This document shows positions 26,037-35,075 of a stretch of 64,000 bases of DNA, piece by piece. Within the stretch, counting starts at the first letter, position 1; every line of letters starts with the position of its first letter. Source of the stretch: Kribbella aluminosa (GTDB taxonomy: Bacteria > Actinomycetota > Actinomycetes > Propionibacteriales > Kribbellaceae); contig NZ_JAGINT010000002.1 of NCBI RefSeq assembly GCF_017876295.1, positions 3,658,001-3,722,000 on the forward strand, written 5' to 3'. The notes beneath the pieces are model-generated. The model did not search any database, was not told where the DNA came from, and saw only the letters and a program-made list of their open reading frames with translations. Made by a program: the position numbers and the translations under genes.

Positions 26037-26734
26037 GTGATCGCGGTCGGCGGCTCCTCGTGATGGTCGATGTCCGGGCTGCGCTCGTACTCGTTCCAGG
26101 CGAGGAACTCGTCGAGCTGCCGCCGTACCGGGTCCAGAACCTCCGCGATCGTGACCTCGCGACCGAGCTCCATGGACAGCGTGGTCACGTCCGCGTCGGA
26201 GATCCCGCACGGCACGATCCGGTCGAACCAAGCCAGGTCGTTGTTGCAGTTCAGCGCGAAACCGTGCATGGTCACGCCCTGCGCGACCCGGATACCGATC
26301 GCGGCGATCTTCCGCTCCCGGCCGCGGTCGTCGGCAGCCACCCAGACACCGCTGCGACCCTTGACCCGCCCGGTCCGGACGCCGAGCTCCGCGCAGACCC
26401 CGATCAGCGCTTCCTCGAGCCGGCGGACGTAGTCCACGACGTACACGTGTGAGGCCAGCTTGACGATCGGATACCCGACCAGTTGCCCGGGTCCATGCCA
26501 GGTGATCTTGCCGCCGCGATCGACGTCCACCACCGGTGTACCGTCCAGCGGTCGCTCGTGCGGCTCGGTACGCTTCCCGGCCGTGTAGACCGGCGGGTGC
26601 TCGAGCAGAATCACCGTGCCGGAGCCGGTGCCATCAGCAACCAGCGCGTGCAACCGCCGCTGCTCAGCCCAGGCGGCCTCGTACTCCACCGCATCGCCGC
26701 CGAACCCGGCCTCCACATACTCGATACCACTCAC
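26018..26734 (-). CDS. lipB: Lipoyl(octanoyl) transferase
   Basis: 238 residues. It moves octanoate from acyl-carrier protein to the lipoyl domains of 2-oxo-acid dehydrogenases. '[17 protein letters not shown]', the catalytic Lys in '[10 protein letters not shown]' and the catalytic Cys in 'VPCGISD' are all present, with '[12 protein letters not shown]'. GTG start at 26734; a TAGACT box at 26757-26762 on the minus strand may be its -10. It has a slightly longer C-terminus than usual. It is separated from lipA by signalling, export and sulfatase genes. Confidence 0.96.
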   Translation of the reverse strand: MSGIEYVEAGFGGDAVEYEAAWAEQRRLHALVADGTGSGTVILLEHPPVYTAGKRTEPHERPLDGTPVVDVDRGGKITWHGPGQLVGYPIVKLASHVYVVDYVRRLEEALIGVCAELGVRTGRVKGRSGVWVAADDRGRERKIAAIGIRVAQGVTMHGFALNCNNDLAWFDRIVPCGISDADVTTLSMELGREVTIAEVLDPVRRQLDEFLAWNEYERSPDIDHHEEPPTAITYGLTV

Positions 26735-27057
26735 CTGATAACCCTCACACCCCCGAGTCTAGGTCCCACCCGCTCACCCCCGCCCATGGCCCCACTCAGC
26801 CCGAAGCCGCCGCCGCTCGCGCCTGGCGCATAGGTGCCGCCCGCCCACACCCCCGCACCCCGTGCGTAGGTGCCGCCCGCCCGCACTCCCGTGCGTAGGT
26901 GCCGCCCGGCCGCGCCCCCGTGCGTAGGTGCCGGCCTGTTGCGCCCGGCATGGAGGTGCTGTCCGGTCCGGCGCGTGGTGCTGCCGGGGCGCGGACCGCT
27001 CCCTGGGCTGTGGATAACTTCCGCAGGGGTGTGCGCGATCGGTGCATCCTCTTGGGC
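26735..27057. repeat. Intergenic region with four-fold TAGGTGCCG direct repeats
   Basis: TAGGTGCCG starts at 26831, 26867, 26896 and 26925 (spacings 36, 29, 29), each within a longer shared unit of TGCGTAGGTGCCGCCCG. C-rich spacers separate the copies. No supportable gene. A lipB promoter box lies at the left edge. The repeats could be replication-slippage products or tandem binding sites upstream of the pseudokinase gene. Confidence 0.7.
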
Positions 27058-28575
27058 ATGGACCTCGCAGATCTCGCCGGCTACAGCCTGCGCCGGCAGC
27101 TCGGGTCCGGATCCGCCGGCACCGTCTGGCAGGTCCGGGACCGCGCAACCGGCCGCAACGCCGTGCTCAAACACATCCCCACCGGCACCTTCCCCGACAG
27201 CCAACGCGTCCGCGAGGACCTCACCAAACTGACCCGCCTCCGCCATCCCCACATAGCGTGCCTCGCGGACTTCCGCGAAACCGAAACCGGCTGGATCCTG
27301 ATCAGCCAACACCTCGCCGCCGGCACCCTATCCGCCCTCCTGACCCGCCGAGGCCCGCTCTCCCAAGGCGAGCTCGTCACCCTGCTGGCCCCCCTGGCCT
27401 CGGCCCTGTCCTACCTCCACGACTGCGGCCTCACCCACGGCTCGATCACCCCGAACAACATCATGTTCGACGCAGACGGCCGCCCCATCCTCACCGACCC
27501 AACCCTGCGCCGAGGCACCCCTCAATCCGACACCCAATCCCTGTCGCAGCTGGCCCACCGATCCGGCGCAGATCCCCACCTCTTCACCTCCACCCTCTTC
27601 ACCACCCCACCCCTCAAAGCCATCCCCACCCGCCTCCTAACCCTCTCGCCGGCCGAGCCCATAGAACTCGCCATCCCCCCAGAAGGCCTCCTCCCACCCA
27701 GCCTCCCAACACCGCCTTCCACCGCCCGACCAACAACCCCCACCAACCCCCTCGAACCGGCAGCCCCACCAACGACCTCCGCCACCGAACACGCATCCCC
27801 CGACCCGCCACCGCAACCCGCCCGCGCACACATGCCCAGCAAGCCACCGACAAGATCCACGAACTCTGCCGCCGAAGCACAAAAGGAACCCGCCGGACCC
27901 CCTACCCCCCGCGAAGCAAAAAGCGAACCTGCGGGAGCCTCCGCTTCCCGCGAAGGACAAGGGGGTGCTGCCCGAGCCCCTGCGCCCGGCGAGCTCGAAA
28001 CGGGATCTGCCGGAGCCCCCACCCCCGCTGCCTCCGACATCCGCCCGACCGCTCCAAGCGAAGCGCCCAAGGCTGCGACACCACCCCCGCCGAACCCCGC
28101 CCAGGCACCTCCCGACTCCAGCGCACCCAACGATCACCCCACCAACGACACCGCCACCCGTACCAATCGCCGCCAGAGCCCACCCACCCCGCCCGACGAT
28201 GACGACACCCCAACCCTCGCCCGCAACCCACTCGCACCACCGCCACCAAGCACACCCCCACCCCGGCCAACGAATCACCCACCCCAACCCGAGCACCCCA
28301 CTCCCACCACCCCAAACCCCAAACGCCCCCGCGTAAGTCGCCGGACCAAAACCCCCACCGGCCGCACAATCCGCACCACCCGCTCCGCCCACCGCTGCAC
28401 CCCCCAACCCATCCCCAACACCCCAATCCACAACTCCTCGAACACCACCGACCCCTTCGACCCCAGAACCACACCCCACATCAGCACGCCTCCCAGCGCC
28501 CCGCGCATCACGCCGAGCAGCACGGCCCTCAACGGCATGCCTCACGCCGGCCCGACAGCAGGCGACCGGTGCTGA
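27058..28575 (+). CDS. Pseudokinase (Ser/Thr-kinase fold) with Pro-rich linker, N-terminal part of a frameshifted gene
   Basis: From ATG 27058 the protein has a kinase N-lobe: glycine loop 'GSGSAG' (residues 16-21) and Lys38 in 'NAVLKHI'. In the C-lobe the HRD motif is 'HGS' (residues 127-129) and the DFG motif is 'DPT' (147-149), so the catalytic Asp is missing and phosphotransfer is unlikely. A ~200-residue Pro/Ala/Thr linker with repeats follows. After about base 28340 this frame gives Arg/Thr-rich text unlike the linker, while the next frame continues it naturally, so the true protein very likely crosses into the following entry. Confidence 0.75.
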   Translation: MDLADLAGYSLRRQLGSGSAGTVWQVRDRATGRNAVLKHIPTGTFPDSQRVREDLTKLTRLRHPHIACLADFRETETGWILISQHLAAGTLSALLTRRGPLSQGELVTLLAPLASALSYLHDCGLTHGSITPNNIMFDADGRPILTDPTLRRGTPQSDTQSLSQLAHRSGADPHLFTSTLFTTPPLKAIPTRLLTLSPAEPIELAIPPEGLLPPSLPTPPSTARPTTPTNPLEPAAPPTTSATEHASPDPPPQPARAHMPSKPPTRSTNSAAEAQKEPAGPPTPREAKSEPAGASASREGQGGAARAPAPGELETGSAGAPTPAASDIRPTAPSEAPKAATPPPPNPAQAPPDSSAPNDHPTNDTATRTNRRQSPPTPPDDDDTPTLARNPLAPPPPSTPPPRPTNHPPQPEHPTPTTPNPKRPRVSRRTKTPTGRTIRTTRSAHRCTPQPIPNTPIHNSSNTTDPFDPRTTPHISTPPSAPRITPSSTALNGMPHAGPTAGDRC

Positions 28576-28710
28576 CGCGCCCCGTGGCGCTGCAACCGCG
28601 GGCGGTACCGCCCGCGACGTCGAGGCTCGCCCTGCTGCGCTTGATGGCTACGGGACGAACGATGGTGCGGCTGCTGGTCATGCCGCCGCTGTTGATGCGG
28701 CTGATGCCAG

Positions 28711-28930
28711 TGTGGGATCCGGTGGTGTGGGATCCGGTGGTGCGGGATCCGGTGGTCCCGGATCCGCTGGTGCGGGATCCGCTGGTGTGGGACTCGGCGG
28801 TGCCGGATCCTGTGGTCCAGGCGCGGGTGGTCATGGGACGGCCGGTTCTAGGACAGACGCTCTTGGGACGGGTGGTCCTGGGACGGGTGGTCCTGGGCCG
28901 GGTGGTCCTGGGCCGGGTGGTGCAGATCAT
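28711..28930. repeat. Gly-rich repeat DNA in the pseudokinase linker
   Basis: Degenerate 12- and 15-base units (GGATCCGGTGGTGTG-like, then GGACGGGTGGTCCTG-like) encode Gly-Ser and Gly-Pro repeats in the frame used by the C-terminal part. Confidence 0.75.
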
Positions 28931-29806
28931 CGTGGTGGGATTCGTGGTGGTGGGCGGTTGCGGCGTGCGGATGGGCACCGGCGCGTTCGTCTGCGGCGTC
29001 GGGGGGCTGTTGTTGGTGGGCGGAGGTTTGGGCGGTTCACGCATCCGGCGTACGGCATTCTCGCTGCGGTCGCAGCCGGCGCTGTCGTCGTACTCGTGTT
29101 AGGCATCGCCGCAGTACGCACCCTCGACACCTCGACAACCGCGCAGTCCGAACCGCTCCAATCGCCCCCGGTCCCACCGCTGACCGCCACCCGCCCGACG
29201 TCCCCGCAGGGAACACCCACGCAGCCGAGGACCACGGCGGTCGCCTCCACGCGTCCCACGTCTACCCAGCCGACCTCAGCTCAGCCCACCTCCACGCAAG
29301 TGGTGACGACGCCATCCGGCAGGCTGCCGACGCGGGCGGGCGAGCCGACGCGAGCGTCTACGGGGGAGACGTCGCCTGATCAGAGCACGATCGCGACTGT
29401 TGATCCGGTTGGGTGGTTGCGGACGTTGGAGGCGCTTGATGCCCAACGTTCGAAGGCGTTCTGGACTCTCGACATGGCTGCGCTCGACGAGATCTACGTA
29501 CCGGGCAGCTCTCCTTGGGCCGCTGATCGTGCGCTGTTGGCGAGCTATCGGAAGCAGAAGGTACGCGTGCAAGGTCTCCAGATCACGATCGAGAGCACCA
29601 CGATCGCCGCCCGTACGCCGACCACCGTCACGCTGCGCACCGTCGACCACCTCACCGCCGGTGCAGCCGTTGACCAGGAGGGCACCAAAACCCCACTCCC
29701 ACCAGGCCAACCGTCGGCGCGGCTGATCACCCTCACCGCCGTACATCCGAGCCCCAACCGCCCGGGCAGCCAGCCCTGGCGCATCACCACCGTTGCCCAA
29801 GCGTGA
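28712..29806 (+). CDS. C-terminal part of the same gene: Gly-rich linker, membrane helix, extracytoplasmic NTF2-like domain
   Basis: The frame is open from 28337, well upstream of the GTG at 28712, and that stretch reads as Pro/Ala linker. Then comes a Gly/Ser/Ala low-complexity stretch with a GGATCCGGTGGT-like repeat (28720-28820), one membrane helix 'YGILAAVAAGAVVVLVLGIA', a Thr/Pro/Ser stalk, and a ~125-residue domain starting 'VGWLRTLEALDAQRSKAFW', resembling the NTF2-like sensor domains on actinobacterial kinases. Together with 27058-28575 this makes a transmembrane receptor pseudokinase. A separate gene is the alternative. Confidence 0.65.
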   Translation: MGSGGVGSGGAGSGGPGSAGAGSAGVGLGGAGSCGPGAGGHGTAGSRTDALGTGGPGTGGPGPGGPGPGGADHRGGIRGGGRLRRADGHRRVRLRRRGAVVGGRRFGRFTHPAYGILAAVAAGAVVVLVLGIAAVRTLDTSTTAQSEPLQSPPVPPLTATRPTSPQGTPTQPRTTAVASTRPTSTQPTSAQPTSTQVVTTPSGRLPTRAGEPTRASTGETSPDQSTIATVDPVGWLRTLEALDAQRSKAFWTLDMAALDEIYVPGSSPWAADRALLASYRKQKVRVQGLQITIESTTIAARTPTTVTLRTVDHLTAGAAVDQEGTKTPLPPGQPSARLITLTAVHPSPNRPGSQPWRITTVAQA

Positions 29807-30362
29807 CCCCCTGCACGCCCGTGCCGCACGCTGTCGCGGAGCCCGTCGCGATCAACCTCTGCTCGGAGAAGCCCGGCAAACTCCAAGCGCCCGGACAGCC
29901 CGCTGGCCGGGTGGACGATCAACGCCGTCCGTACAGTGTTGCGTCGTGCTGCGCGGCGTCGTGCGACGTGTGCCGTGCTGCACCGTTCGCGTCGTGTGAT
30001 CGGGGTGATGTCGCCCAGCTGATCGTTGTGAGTCGCGCTGTGCTGAGTCGTGCCGCGTCCGTGCCGTGCCGTGCGGTGACGTGTCATGCCGCGCCGTTCG
30101 CGCCGTGCCGTCCGGGTCGTGCTGGGCTGGGTCGGTCGCACTGGGCTGGGCCGGGTCGTGCTGGGCCGGATCGTGCTGAGCCGCGTCGTGTGGTGCTGCG
30201 CCGGATGGTGCTGCGCCGTGTGTGCCCTGTCGTGCTGGGCTGGTGTGTCGTCTCGTGGTGCGTCGGGCGGGAGGGGGCGAGGGGTGGCTTGGTGGGGGTC
30301 GAGGGCGTTGTTGGGTGACTAGTCCGGCGGCAGTGCGGGGTCTACGTACACCGTCCTCGTTG
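29807..30362. repeat. Low-complexity CGTGC-rich intergenic region
   Basis: Between 29930 and 30260 the sequence is dominated by variants of GTCGTGCTG, CGTGCCGTGC and GGGCTGGGCCG. Frames exist on both strands but give Arg/Ala/Cys-rich text without homology-like patterns, so no gene is called. It looks like expanded pentamer DNA between a kinase gene and the convergent epimerase gene. Confidence 0.7.
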
Positions 30363-31250
30363 TTAGGCGAGGGCGGCGGATACTGCGGTGGTGATGTGGG
30401 GGTGGTGGAAGGTGAAGCCGGTGGATTGGAGGCGGGTTGGCAGGGCGCGTTTGCTGCCTAGGAGTTCCCAGGCGAATTCGCCGAGGGCGAGCTTCAGCAG
30501 GGTGGACGGGACGGGGAGGGCAGACGGGCGGTGGAGGGCCGTTGCGAGGGCTTCGGTGAACTCGGTGTTCGTTGCTGGGGTTGGTAGTGCGATGTTGACC
30601 GGGCCACTGATGGTGTCGGTCTCCGCTACGTGGCGGACGGCGCGGATCCAGTCGGTGAGGGAGACGACCGGGAAGTACTGCGTTCCCGGACCGAGGCGTC
30701 CGCCGAGGCCTAGGCGGAACGGGATTGACAGGAGCTGGAACGCTGGGGCCTTGCGGTCCAGTACGACGCCCGTGCGGAGGGCGGCCACTCGGCTGCCCGC
30801 GGTGCGGGCGGGTTCGAGCGCGCCCTCCCACAGACGGACGACGTCGGCGAGGAAACCGTCGCCGAGGTCGGAGTCCTCTGTGAGGATGCGGTCGCCGAGG
30901 TCGGTGCCGTAGCCGCCGATCCCGCTCTGCGTGATCAGTACCGGTGGGCGGTCGAGTTGCGTCGCGGCGGCCGCGAGCGTTGCCGTCGTACGGACGCGGC
31001 TCTCGCGGATCTTCAGCCGGTACGTCGGTGTCCACGGGCGGCCGATGTTCGCGCCGGCCAGGTTGACGAGTACGTCGGTCTCGTCGAGTGCGGCCGGGTC
31101 CAGGTCGCCGCGGGCCGGGTCCCAGCGGAGCTCGTCCGGTGCTGCCGGGGTACGCCGTACCAGCCGCAGTACTTGGTGGCCGTCGGCAACCAGATCGCGG
31201 GCGAGTGCCCGGCCGAGGAAGCCGGACGCGCCGGCCAGTACGTATTTCAT
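30363..31250 (-). CDS. TIGR01777-type NAD(P)-binding epimerase (YfcH-like)
   Basis: 295 residues. The extended-SDR nucleotide fold starts 'YVLAGASGFLGRALARDLV', with 'DVLVNLAGANIG', 'TQSGIGGYG', and the family C-terminal DUF1731 region with 'FAWELLGSKRALPTRLQ', which ends the protein as usual. Substrate unknown. It lies downstream of sucB, separated by a terminator hairpin. Confidence 0.93.
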   Translation of the reverse strand: MKYVLAGASGFLGRALARDLVADGHQVLRLVRRTPAAPDELRWDPARGDLDPAALDETDVLVNLAGANIGRPWTPTYRLKIRESRVRTTATLAAAATQLDRPPVLITQSGIGGYGTDLGDRILTEDSDLGDGFLADVVRLWEGALEPARTAGSRVAALRTGVVLDRKAPAFQLLSIPFRLGLGGRLGPGTQYFPVVSLTDWIRAVRHVAETDTISGPVNIALPTPATNTEFTEALATALHRPSALPVPSTLLKLALGEFAWELLGSKRALPTRLQSTGFTFHHPHITTAVSAALA

Positions 31251-31281
31251 CCCGTGCTACTCCCTGTTGGGTGAACGAGAA

Positions 31282-31325
31282 GGCGCCGGTGACCGTCCCC
31301 CGCGGGGAGGACAGGCACCGGCGCC
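31282..31325 (-). terminator. sucB terminator
   Basis: GGCGCCGGTG (31282-31291) and CACCGGCGCC (31316-31325) form a 10-bp stem with a GTCC/GGAC sub-stem inside. It lies 13 bases after the sucB stop. Confidence 0.75.
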
Positions 31326-31338
31326 GTCGTCGATCGGA

Positions 31339-33267
31339 TCAGACGTCGAACTGGGCCTCTTCGAGGCGCTGCTTCACGGCCGTCAGGTACCGGGCCGCGT
31401 CGGCGCCGTCGACCAGGCGGTGGTCGTAGGTCAGCGCCAGGTACACCATCTGCCGGATCGCGATCGTCTCGCCGAGCTGCGGGTGGGTGATGACGACCGG
31501 GCGCTTCACCACGGCACCGGTCCCGAGCATGCCGACCTGCGGCTGGTTCAGGATCGGGGTGTCGAACAGCGCGCCCCGGCTACCGGTGTTGGTGATGGTG
31601 AACGTACCGCCCGCCATCTCGTCCGGCAGCACCTTGTTGTTGCGAGTGCGGTCGGCGAGGTCGGCGATCTTCTTCGCCAGACCGGCGATGTTCAGGTCGC
31701 CCGCGTTGTGCACGACCGGGACCATCAGGCCGCGCTCCACGTCCACCGCGATGCCGAGGTGCTCGGCGGCGTGGTACGTGATCTCGCCCTTCTCCTCGTC
31801 GATCGACGCGTTCAGCTTCGGGTACTGCTTCAGCGCGTCGACCGCGGCGAGCGCGAAGAACGGCAGGAAGGACAGCTTGGTGCCTTCGCGGGCCTCGAAC
31901 TCGGCCTTCTTCGCGTTCCGCAGCTTGGCGATCTCGGTGACGTCGACCTCGACCACGGTGGTCAGCTGGGCCGAGACCTTCAGGCTGTTCACCATGTGCG
32001 CGGCGATCGCCTTGCGGATCCGGCTCATCTTCTCGGTGGTACCGCGCAGCGGGCTGATCGTCGCGGCCTTGGCTGCCGGTGCCGGAGCGGCGGGGGTGGC
32101 GGCAGGTGCGGCGGCTGCCGCGGCCTTCTTGGCCTCGGCGGCGGCGATCACGTCCTGCTTGCGGATGCGGCCGCCGACGCCGGTGCCCTGCACTGCGTTC
32201 AGGTCGACTGCGTGCTCCGCGGCCAGCTTACGGACCAGCGGGGTGACGTAGTTCGGGCCGTCGGCGGCGGCACCGTTCGGCGACGCGGCCGGTACGGCGG
32301 GAGCCGGAGCAGCAGCGGGTACGGCGGAAGCGGGGGCAGCAGCAGGCGCGGGCGCCGAGGCGGCCGCCGGGGCAGGTGCAGCTGCCGGAGCGGGAACTGG
32401 TGCAGCAGCCGGGGCGGGTGCTGCGGCGGGAACCGGAGCCGGAGCTGCAGCCGGGGCCGAGGCGGCCGGAGCAGCGTGGGCCGGAGCGGCGGCGGGGGCC
32501 GAGGCAGCCGGAGCAGCGGGGGCCGGAGCAGCGGGGGCCGGAGCAGCCGGGGCCGGGGCGGCGGCGGGTGCTGCGGCGGGGGAGCCGGCGCCTACGATGG
32601 CGAGCTCGGCGCCTACCTCGACGGTTTCGTCCTCGGCGACCTTGATCTCCAGGAGCTTGCCGGCGATCGGCGACGGGATCTCGGTGTCGACCTTGTCGGT
32701 GGAGACCTCGAGCAGCGGCTCGTCCACGGCGACGTCGTCGCCGACCTGCTTGAGCCAGCGGGTGACCGTGCCCTCGGTAACGCTCTCGCCCAGGGCCGGC
32801 AGGGTCACCGACGTACCCGAAGCGGCGGCGGGCGCCGGGTCAGCGGCGGCCGGAGCAGCAGGCGCGGAAGCGGCCGGGGCCGGAGCGGAGGCAGCTGCCG
32901 GGGCCGGAGCCGCGGCGACCGGAGCGGCTGCTGCCGCCGCAGGAGCAGCAGCAGGAGCAGCGGCGGGCGCCGGGTCAGCGGCGGGTGCAGGAGTCTCGGC
33001 GGCCGGGGCTGCGGGGGCGGGAGCCTCGCCGGCGTCGCCGATGACGGCGAGTTCGGCGCCGACCTCGACGGTCTCGTCTTCGGCGGCCTTGATCTCCAGC
33101 AGGGTGCCGGCGACAGGGCTCGGGATCTCGGTGTCGACCTTGTCGGTCGACACCTCCAGCAGGGGCTCGTCAACGGCCACCGTGTCACCGACCTGCTTGA
33201 GCCAGCGGGTGACGGTTCCTTCGGTGACGCTCTCCCCGAGGGCCGGCAGGGATACAGAGGTCGGCAT
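31339..33267 (-). CDS. sucB: 2-oxo-acid dehydrogenase E2 (dihydrolipoamide succinyltransferase)
   Basis: 642 residues. Two lipoyl domains at residues ~3-78 and ~145-220 each carry the lipoylated Lys in '[14 protein letters not shown]'. Long Ala/Pro/Glu linkers separate them from a peripheral subunit-binding domain ('[20 protein letters not shown]') and the acyltransferase core, with catalytic His and Asp in '[10 protein letters not shown]'. In many actinobacteria this gene is called sucB and serves the pyruvate and 2-oxoglutarate complexes. The linker DNA holds near-identical Ala/Pro repeats. It lies downstream of lpdA on the same strand, with a 128-base gap. Confidence 0.95.
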   Translation of the reverse strand: MPTSVSLPALGESVTEGTVTRWLKQVGDTVAVDEPLLEVSTDKVDTEIPSPVAGTLLEIKAAEDETVEVGAELAVIGDAGEAPAPAAPAAETPAPAADPAPAAAPAAAPAAAAAAPVAAAPAPAAASAPAPAASAPAAPAAADPAPAAASGTSVTLPALGESVTEGTVTRWLKQVGDDVAVDEPLLEVSTDKVDTEIPSPIAGKLLEIKVAEDETVEVGAELAIVGAGSPAAAPAAAPAPAAPAPAAPAPAAPAASAPAAAPAHAAPAASAPAAAPAPVPAAAPAPAAAPVPAPAAAPAPAAASAPAPAAAPASAVPAAAPAPAVPAASPNGAAADGPNYVTPLVRKLAAEHAVDLNAVQGTGVGGRIRKQDVIAAAEAKKAAAAAAPAATPAAPAPAAKAATISPLRGTTEKMSRIRKAIAAHMVNSLKVSAQLTTVVEVDVTEIAKLRNAKKAEFEAREGTKLSFLPFFALAAVDALKQYPKLNASIDEEKGEITYHAAEHLGIAVDVERGLMVPVVHNAGDLNIAGLAKKIADLADRTRNNKVLPDEMAGGTFTITNTGSRGALFDTPILNQPQVGMLGTGAVVKRPVVITHPQLGETIAIRQMVYLALTYDHRLVDGADAARYLTAVKQRLEEAQFDV

Positions 33268-33395
33268 GACGGTCGTTGCTCCTTCGTCTGATCGGTCGAG
33301 TGTCAGCCTACGGTGCCGCCGGAGCGCGCGGGATCCGGGTCACGGCCGTCCCCCACGCTCCTGCAGCCCCAACCTACTGGGGTGAACCAGCAGGG

Positions 33396-34775
33396 TCAGT
33401 CATGGAAGTGCAAAGGTTTCCCGGCCAGCGCCAGATGCGCCTCGCCGAGGGCCTCGTTCTGGGTCGGGTGGGCGTGCACGAGCGGCGCGACATCGGCCGG
33501 GTACGCCTCCCAGTTGTAGATCAGCTGCGCCTCGCCGATCAGCTCGCCGACACGGGAGCCGACCATGTGCAGCCCGACGATCGCGCCGTCGCGGGCGCGG
33601 ACCAGCTTCACGAAGCCGGACGTCTTGAGGATCTGCGACTTGCCGTTCCCGCCGAGCGGATAGTTGAGGATGTCGACCTCGCCGTACTTCTCCCGCGCCT
33701 GGTCCTCGGTCAGTCCGACCGACGCGACCTCCGGCTCGGAGTACGTCACGCGCGGGATCCCGGTCTCGTCGATCGGCGTCGGCGACAGCCCGGCGATGTG
33801 CTCGGCGACGAAGATGCCCTGCTGGAATCCGCGGTGCGCGAGCTGCAGCCCCGGCACGATGTCGCCGACCGCGTACACGCCCGGCACGCTCGTCTGCAGC
33901 GTGGCGTCGACGGTCACGAACCCGCGGTCCAGCGCGACGCCGACCTCTTCGTACCCGAGACCGGCGGTGTTCGGTCCCCGGCCGACCGCGACCAGCAGTA
34001 CTTCGGCCTCGATGACCTCGCCGCCGGCCACGTGCACCTGCACCCCGGAATCGGTCACCGTGACGGATTCGAACGGCGTACCGGTCTTGAAGGCGATCTT
34101 CCGCTTCCGGAACGCCCGCTCCAGCGCCTTCGAGCAGTCCGCGTCCTCGGCCGGGACGAGCCGCGGCAACGCCTCGACGATCGTCACGCGGGTGCCGAAC
34201 GACGTCCACGCGGACGCGAACTCGACGCCGATCACGCCGCCGCCGAGGATCACCGCGGACTCCGGAACCCGGTCGAGCGTCAGCGCGTGCTCGCTCGCGA
34301 TCACCCGGTGCCCGTCGAGCTCCAGCCCGGGCAGCGACTTGGAGTAGGAGCCGGAGGCAATGATGACGTTGCGGCCGGTGTACGTCGTGTCGCCGACCTG
34401 GACCGTGGTAGGAGAGGTGAGCCGCCCCTCGCCCTCGATGACCGTGATGCCGCGGGCCTTCAACTGGCCCTGCAGCCCCTTGAACAACCGGTCGACGACG
34501 CCGTCCTTGTACTTGTTCACACCGCCCATGTCGACGCCCTCGAGCGTCGTCCGGACCCCGAACTGCTCGCCCTCGCGCGCCGAGTCGGCGACCTCGGCGG
34601 CGTGCAGCAGCGCCTTGGTGGGGATGCAGCCACGGTGCAGACAGGTGCCGCCGACCTTGTCCTTCTCGATCAGCGCCACGGACAGGCCGAGCGTCGCGGC
34701 CCGCAGTCCGGCGGCGTAGCCACCGCTGCCCCCGCCGAGAATCACCAGGTCGTACGTCGTACCAGCGTCAGTCAC
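33396..34775 (-). CDS. lpdA: Dihydrolipoyl dehydrogenase (E3)
   Basis: 459 residues. FAD-binding 'LVILGGGSGGYAAGLRAA', redox disulfide 'GGTCLHRGCIPTKALLH', NAD motif 'AVILGGGVIGVEFASAW', and C-terminal His-Glu pair 'HAHPTQNEAL'. It reoxidises dihydrolipoyl groups of E2 or GcvH with NAD+. GTG 34775 has GGAGG 5 bases upstream; the longer frame is rejected. The gene starts 165 bases from attL of element 2. Confidence 0.97.
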   Translation of the reverse strand: MTDAGTTYDLVILGGGSGGYAAGLRAATLGLSVALIEKDKVGGTCLHRGCIPTKALLHAAEVADSAREGEQFGVRTTLEGVDMGGVNKYKDGVVDRLFKGLQGQLKARGITVIEGEGRLTSPTTVQVGDTTYTGRNVIIASGSYSKSLPGLELDGHRVIASEHALTLDRVPESAVILGGGVIGVEFASAWTSFGTRVTIVEALPRLVPAEDADCSKALERAFRKRKIAFKTGTPFESVTVTDSGVQVHVAGGEVIEAEVLLVAVGRGPNTAGLGYEEVGVALDRGFVTVDATLQTSVPGVYAVGDIVPGLQLAHRGFQQGIFVAEHIAGLSPTPIDETGIPRVTYSEPEVASVGLTEDQAREKYGEVDILNYPLGGNGKSQILKTSGFVKLVRARDGAIVGLHMVGSRVGELIGEAQLIYNWEAYPADVAPLVHAHPTQNEALGEAHLALAGKPLHFHD

Positions 34776-34939
34776 AGGTTCCTCCGTGGTTCCGGTCGAG
34801 GCAGGCGGTCCCGGATCGCGGGCCCCGCCCGGCGCCATCCTTTCACCGATAACCCCCGGATCCACCCCCGGGCCGGTTCTGGCGTGCCGGTGGCGAGCGG
34901 CCGCAACCGTTATCCAGGATTCAGGACCCGACTTGCACA

Positions 34940-34964
34940 GATAGTGGACACTTACGTCATGAAG
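34940..34964. other. attL of element 2
   Basis: 25 bases identical to 44867-44891, beginning GATAGTGGACAC. The ATG at 34959 is in frame with the integrase gene. Just inside, CCGGTTCG (34965-34972) and CGAACCGG (34984-34991) make an inverted repeat that may bind the recombinase. Confidence 0.88.
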
Positions 34965-35075
34965 CCGGTTCGGCCCTTTAGGGACGAACCGGCAGGTCAG
35001 ACCGGTAATCGGGTCGAGATACCACGCGCGCTGGGGTCAGCACAAGGGTGCTTTGAAGAATATGCGGGAGGAACC

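Noticed and set aside
27637-28545. Minus-strand Gly/Val-rich frames opposite the pseudokinase linker, one resembling a membrane protein
   Set aside because: They are the complement of Pro/Thr codons in the linker (CCC/ACC read as GGG/GGT); no ribosome site supports them.
28569-29102. Plus-strand frame with repeated W-D-P-V-V units
   Set aside because: Third-frame reading of the Gly-Ser repeat DNA; the alternative frame connects linker, membrane helix and sensor domain.
30931-33291. Plus-strand frame antisense to the epimerase and sucB (786 codons)
   Set aside because: GC-rich shadow frame; Gly/Ser/Arg repeats only mirror the Ala/Pro linkers of sucB.
33276-35075. Very long plus-strand frame running antisense to lpdA into the integrase (892 codons)
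   Set aside because: Its first 600 codons are the mirror of lpdA with Arg/Asp/Gly-rich text; only the integrase part from GTG 35076 (or at most ATG 34959) is credible.
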